DNA of 47,982 nt from Rhizobium sp. GTDB taxonomy: Bacteria > Pseudomonadota > Alphaproteobacteria > Rhizobiales > Rhizobiaceae. The stretch is from contig DPXQ01000107.1 in NCBI GenBank assembly GCA_003527225.1, positions 1-47,982 of the forward strand. Direction: 5' to 3'. Below are positions 46,226 to 47,982 of this stretch, one piece after another (the first letter of the stretch is position 1; each line of letters begins with the position of its first letter). Both the position numbers and the translations under genes were made by a program. A model generated the notes under the pieces. It ran no database searches, was not told the DNA's origin, and saw only the letters and a list, made by a program, of their open reading frames with translations.

Positions 46226-47437
46226 ATGGCCACAGAAATCCGCGTACCCACCCTGGGTGAATCCGTCAGCGAAGCCACGGTCGGCACCTGGTTCAAGAAG
46301 GTTGGCGATACCGTCAAGGCAGACGAGCCCATCGTCGAACTGGAAACCGACAAGGTAACCGTCGAGGTTCCTGCTCCCGCTTCCGGCGTGCTCACGGAAA
46401 TTGTCGCCGCCAACGGCGAGACAGTCGGCCTCGGGGCCTTGCTCGGACAGATCGCCGAAGGCGCGGCTGGTGCCGTGGCATCAGCCGCCCCGGCCAAGAC
46501 GGAAGCTGCTCCGACTGCTGTTGCCGCCCCTGCTGCGTCGGTATCCGCGATGCCAGCCGCTCCGGCTGCCGCAAAGATGCTGGCTGAAAACCAGCTTTCG
46601 GTCGATCAGGTCGAAGGAACCGGCAAGCGCGGCCAGGTTCTCAAGGGTGACGTGATCGCGGCCGTGGCCAAGGGCGTCACCGCCGCCCCGGCTCCGGTAC
46701 CGGCGGCGCCCCGCGCACCATCGGCTGCCGACGATGCCAGCCGCGAAGAGCGTGTCAAGATGACCCGCCTGCGCCAGACGATCGCCAAGCGGCTCAAGGA
46801 TGCGCAGAACACGGCTGCCATGCTGACGACCTATAACGAGGTCGACATGTCGGCTGTCATGAGCCTGCGCAACAGGTACAAGGACGTCTTCGAGAAGAAG
46901 CATGGTGTGAAGCTCGGCTTCATGGGATTCTTCACCAAAGCGGTTACCCATGCCTTGAAGGAACTTCCAGCCGTCAACGCCGAGATCGACGGTACCGACA
47001 TCATCTACAAGAACTACTGCCATATCGGCGTCGCCGTGGGTACCGACAAGGGCCTGGTCGTGCCGATCGTGCGGGACGCCGACCAGATGTCGATTGCGGA
47101 AATCGAAAAGGACATCGGCCGCCTCGGCAAGCTGGCGCGCGATGGCCAGCTCTCGATGGCTGACATGCAGGGCGGTACCTTCACGATCTCCAACGGCGGC
47201 GTCTACGGCTCGCTAATGTCCTCGCCGATCCTCAATGCACCGCAGTCCGGCATTCTCGGCATGCACAAGATCCAGGAACGTCCGGTCGCCATTGGGGGCC
47301 AGGTCGTGATCCGTCCGATGATGTATCTGGCTCTTTCCTATGATCACCGGATGGTTGACGGCAAGGAGGCCGTGACCTTCCTGGTTCGTGTCAAGGAAAG
47401 CCTGGAAGACCCGGAACGCCTGGTTCTCGATCTCTAA
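46226..47437 (+). CDS. sucB: Dihydrolipoyllysine-residue succinyltransferase (E2 of 2-oxoglutarate dehydrogenase)
   Basis: Core of the 2-oxoglutarate dehydrogenase complex. The 403 residues contain one lipoyl domain with lipoylated Lys43 in ETDKVTVEV, an alanine/proline-rich linker (about 78-112), an E3-binding domain (about 113-148, [20 protein letters not shown]), a second flexible linker, and the catalytic acyltransferase domain with His374 and Asp378 in DHRMVDG near the C-terminus. The layout is standard for SucB. A hairpin follows the stop, so the next gene may have its own promoter. Confidence 0.98.
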   Translation: MATEIRVPTLGESVSEATVGTWFKKVGDTVKADEPIVELETDKVTVEVPAPASGVLTEIVAANGETVGLGALLGQIAEGAAGAVASAAPAKTEAAPTAVAAPAASVSAMPAAPAAAKMLAENQLSVDQVEGTGKRGQVLKGDVIAAVAKGVTAAPAPVPAAPRAPSAADDASREERVKMTRLRQTIAKRLKDAQNTAAMLTTYNEVDMSAVMSLRNRYKDVFEKKHGVKLGFMGFFTKAVTHALKELPAVNAEIDGTDIIYKNYCHIGVAVGTDKGLVVPIVRDADQMSIAEIEKDIGRLGKLARDGQLSMADMQGGTFTISNGGVYGSLMSSPILNAPQSGILGMHKIQERPVAIGGQVVIRPMMYLALSYDHRMVDGKEAVTFLVRVKESLEDPERLVLDL

Positions 47438-47446
47438 GAAAGAACC

Positions 47447-47475
47447 ACGGGAGACTGCCTCTGGCAGCCTCCCGT
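47447..47475 (+). terminator. Candidate terminator after sucB
   Basis: ACGGGAG (47447-47453) pairs with CTCCCGT (47469-47475), and CTGCC with GGCAG inside it, across one A-C mismatch and a three-base loop. The tail TCAAT is not U-rich, so termination may be partial. Confidence 0.55.
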
Positions 47476-47531
47476 TCAATCCGGCATAGTTGCGAACCAA
47501 GTGTCGCGCTGAGGTCGGAAGGAAAACGAAG

Positions 47532-47982
47532 ATGCACGCCTATCTCCTGGAACTCGCCTCGCTGATGGCCGTCTTCTCCTTCGCGATCGTCGCGCCGGGA
47601 GCCGACACGGCCATGGTCATGCGCCAAGCCATGGTGCATGGACGGCGCGCCGCGATCCTCACCAGCATCGGCATCGGCACCTCGCTGATGTTCCATGTGA
47701 CTTATACGATCCTGGGCCTTGGGCTCATCATCTCGCAGTCGCTGCTGCTGTTCGGCATCATCAAGTGGGTGGGGGCTGCGTATCTCATCTACATGGGCGT
47801 CATGGCCCTGCGTGCTGGCCGCACGGATCTTGATCCGGCGACCAGCGAGCCCGATACACTGCGTCAGAGCGCCTTTCGCGCCTTCGGCCTCGGCTTTCTT
47901 GCCAATGCGCTCAATCCGAAGCCGGTTCTGTTTTTCCTGTCGATCTTCTCGGTCCTCGTCAGCGCCTCGACCCCGGGCGTGG
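47532..47982 (+). CDS. LysE/RhtB family exporter, cut by the right edge
   Basis: The first 150 codons of an amino-acid-exporter-like protein are inside the window. The translation begins MHAYLLELASLMAVFSFAIV and shows APGADTAMV in place of the usual PGP motif region, then G-rich helices (ILTSIGIGTSLMFH), a second hydrophobic block, and the NALNPKPVLFFLSIFS signature typical of the family. The ATG follows GGAAGGAAAACGAAG. It lies between sucB and, if the usual rhizobial order holds, lpdA beyond the edge. The substrate is unknown and the C-terminus is missing. Confidence 0.88.
   Translation, partial: MHAYLLELASLMAVFSFAIVAPGADTAMVMRQAMVHGRRAAILTSIGIGTSLMFHVTYTILGLGLIISQSLLLFGIIKWVGAAYLIYMGVMALRAGRTDLDPATSEPDTLRQSAFRAFGLGFLANALNPKPVLFFLSIFSVLVSASTPGV

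Overview
This window looks like chromosomal core sequence from an alphaproteobacterium of the order Hyphomicrobiales, most likely the family Rhizobiaceae (Rhizobium, Agrobacterium, Ensifer or a relative). The reasons are the GC-rich coding sequence, the mdh-sucC-sucD-sucA-sucB cluster with a short gene after sucB, the sdhC-sdhD-sdhA-sdhB order, the hemC-hemD-mitofilin-hemY cluster divergent from tsaD-gpsA, an IalB-type protein, a Brucella Omp19-like lipoprotein, and the rhizobial form of several proteins. The assignment comes from gene content and remembered protein sequences; no database search was made.

Layout. Positions 1-5.3 kb: the first codons of a leftward gene at the left edge, a leftward lipid-linked ABC exporter pair (YbbA/YbbP type), a divergent GDSL esterase, ThpR, and a convergent overlapping low-molecular-weight protein tyrosine phosphatase. 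5.4-11.1 kb: a DUF1232 membrane protein, an IalB-like periplasmic protein, rlmN, and a three-gene ABC importer (binding protein, permease, ATPase). 11.1-18.2 kb: a LysE exporter and an SDR dehydrogenase (leftward), then argG, an M3 metallopeptidase and a Tat-exported PhoD phosphatase (rightward). 18.4-25.5 kb: typA, a GNAT acetyltransferase, an unrecognised secreted protein, ppa, a translationally coupled YggT/DUF167 pair, an MFS exporter, a class I glutamine amidotransferase and a TerB-like protein. 25.5-33.7 kb: hemY, a Mic60/mitofilin-like protein, hemD and hemC leftward, diverging from tsaD, gpsA, YciI, EVE and a methyltransferase rightward. 33.7-47.98 kb: a small secreted protein, sdhCDAB, an Omp19-like lipoprotein, zapE, mdh-sucCDAB and a LysE-family gene cut by the window end.

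The strongest functional theme is central and respiratory metabolism: succinate dehydrogenase, malate dehydrogenase, succinyl-CoA synthetase and the E1/E2 parts of 2-oxoglutarate dehydrogenase lie within 14 kb, next to a haem-synthesis block that also carries a mitofilin homologue. Several translation and RNA-maintenance genes (rlmN, thpR, typA, tsaD, EVE) are scattered through the rest.

I saw no insertion sequence, prophage, CRISPR array, tRNA, rRNA or obviously foreign island. I found no clear new multi-gene system. The more interesting signals are small: an intrinsic-terminator-like hairpin with a competing stem just upstream of rlmN, a perfect 16-bp inverted repeat plus further hairpins between sucD and sucA, a strong terminator for ppa lying inside the coding region of the opposite gene, a 67-bp convergent overlap of thpR and the phosphatase gene, a hairpin after the binding-protein gene of the ABC importer, and two unrecognised secreted proteins.
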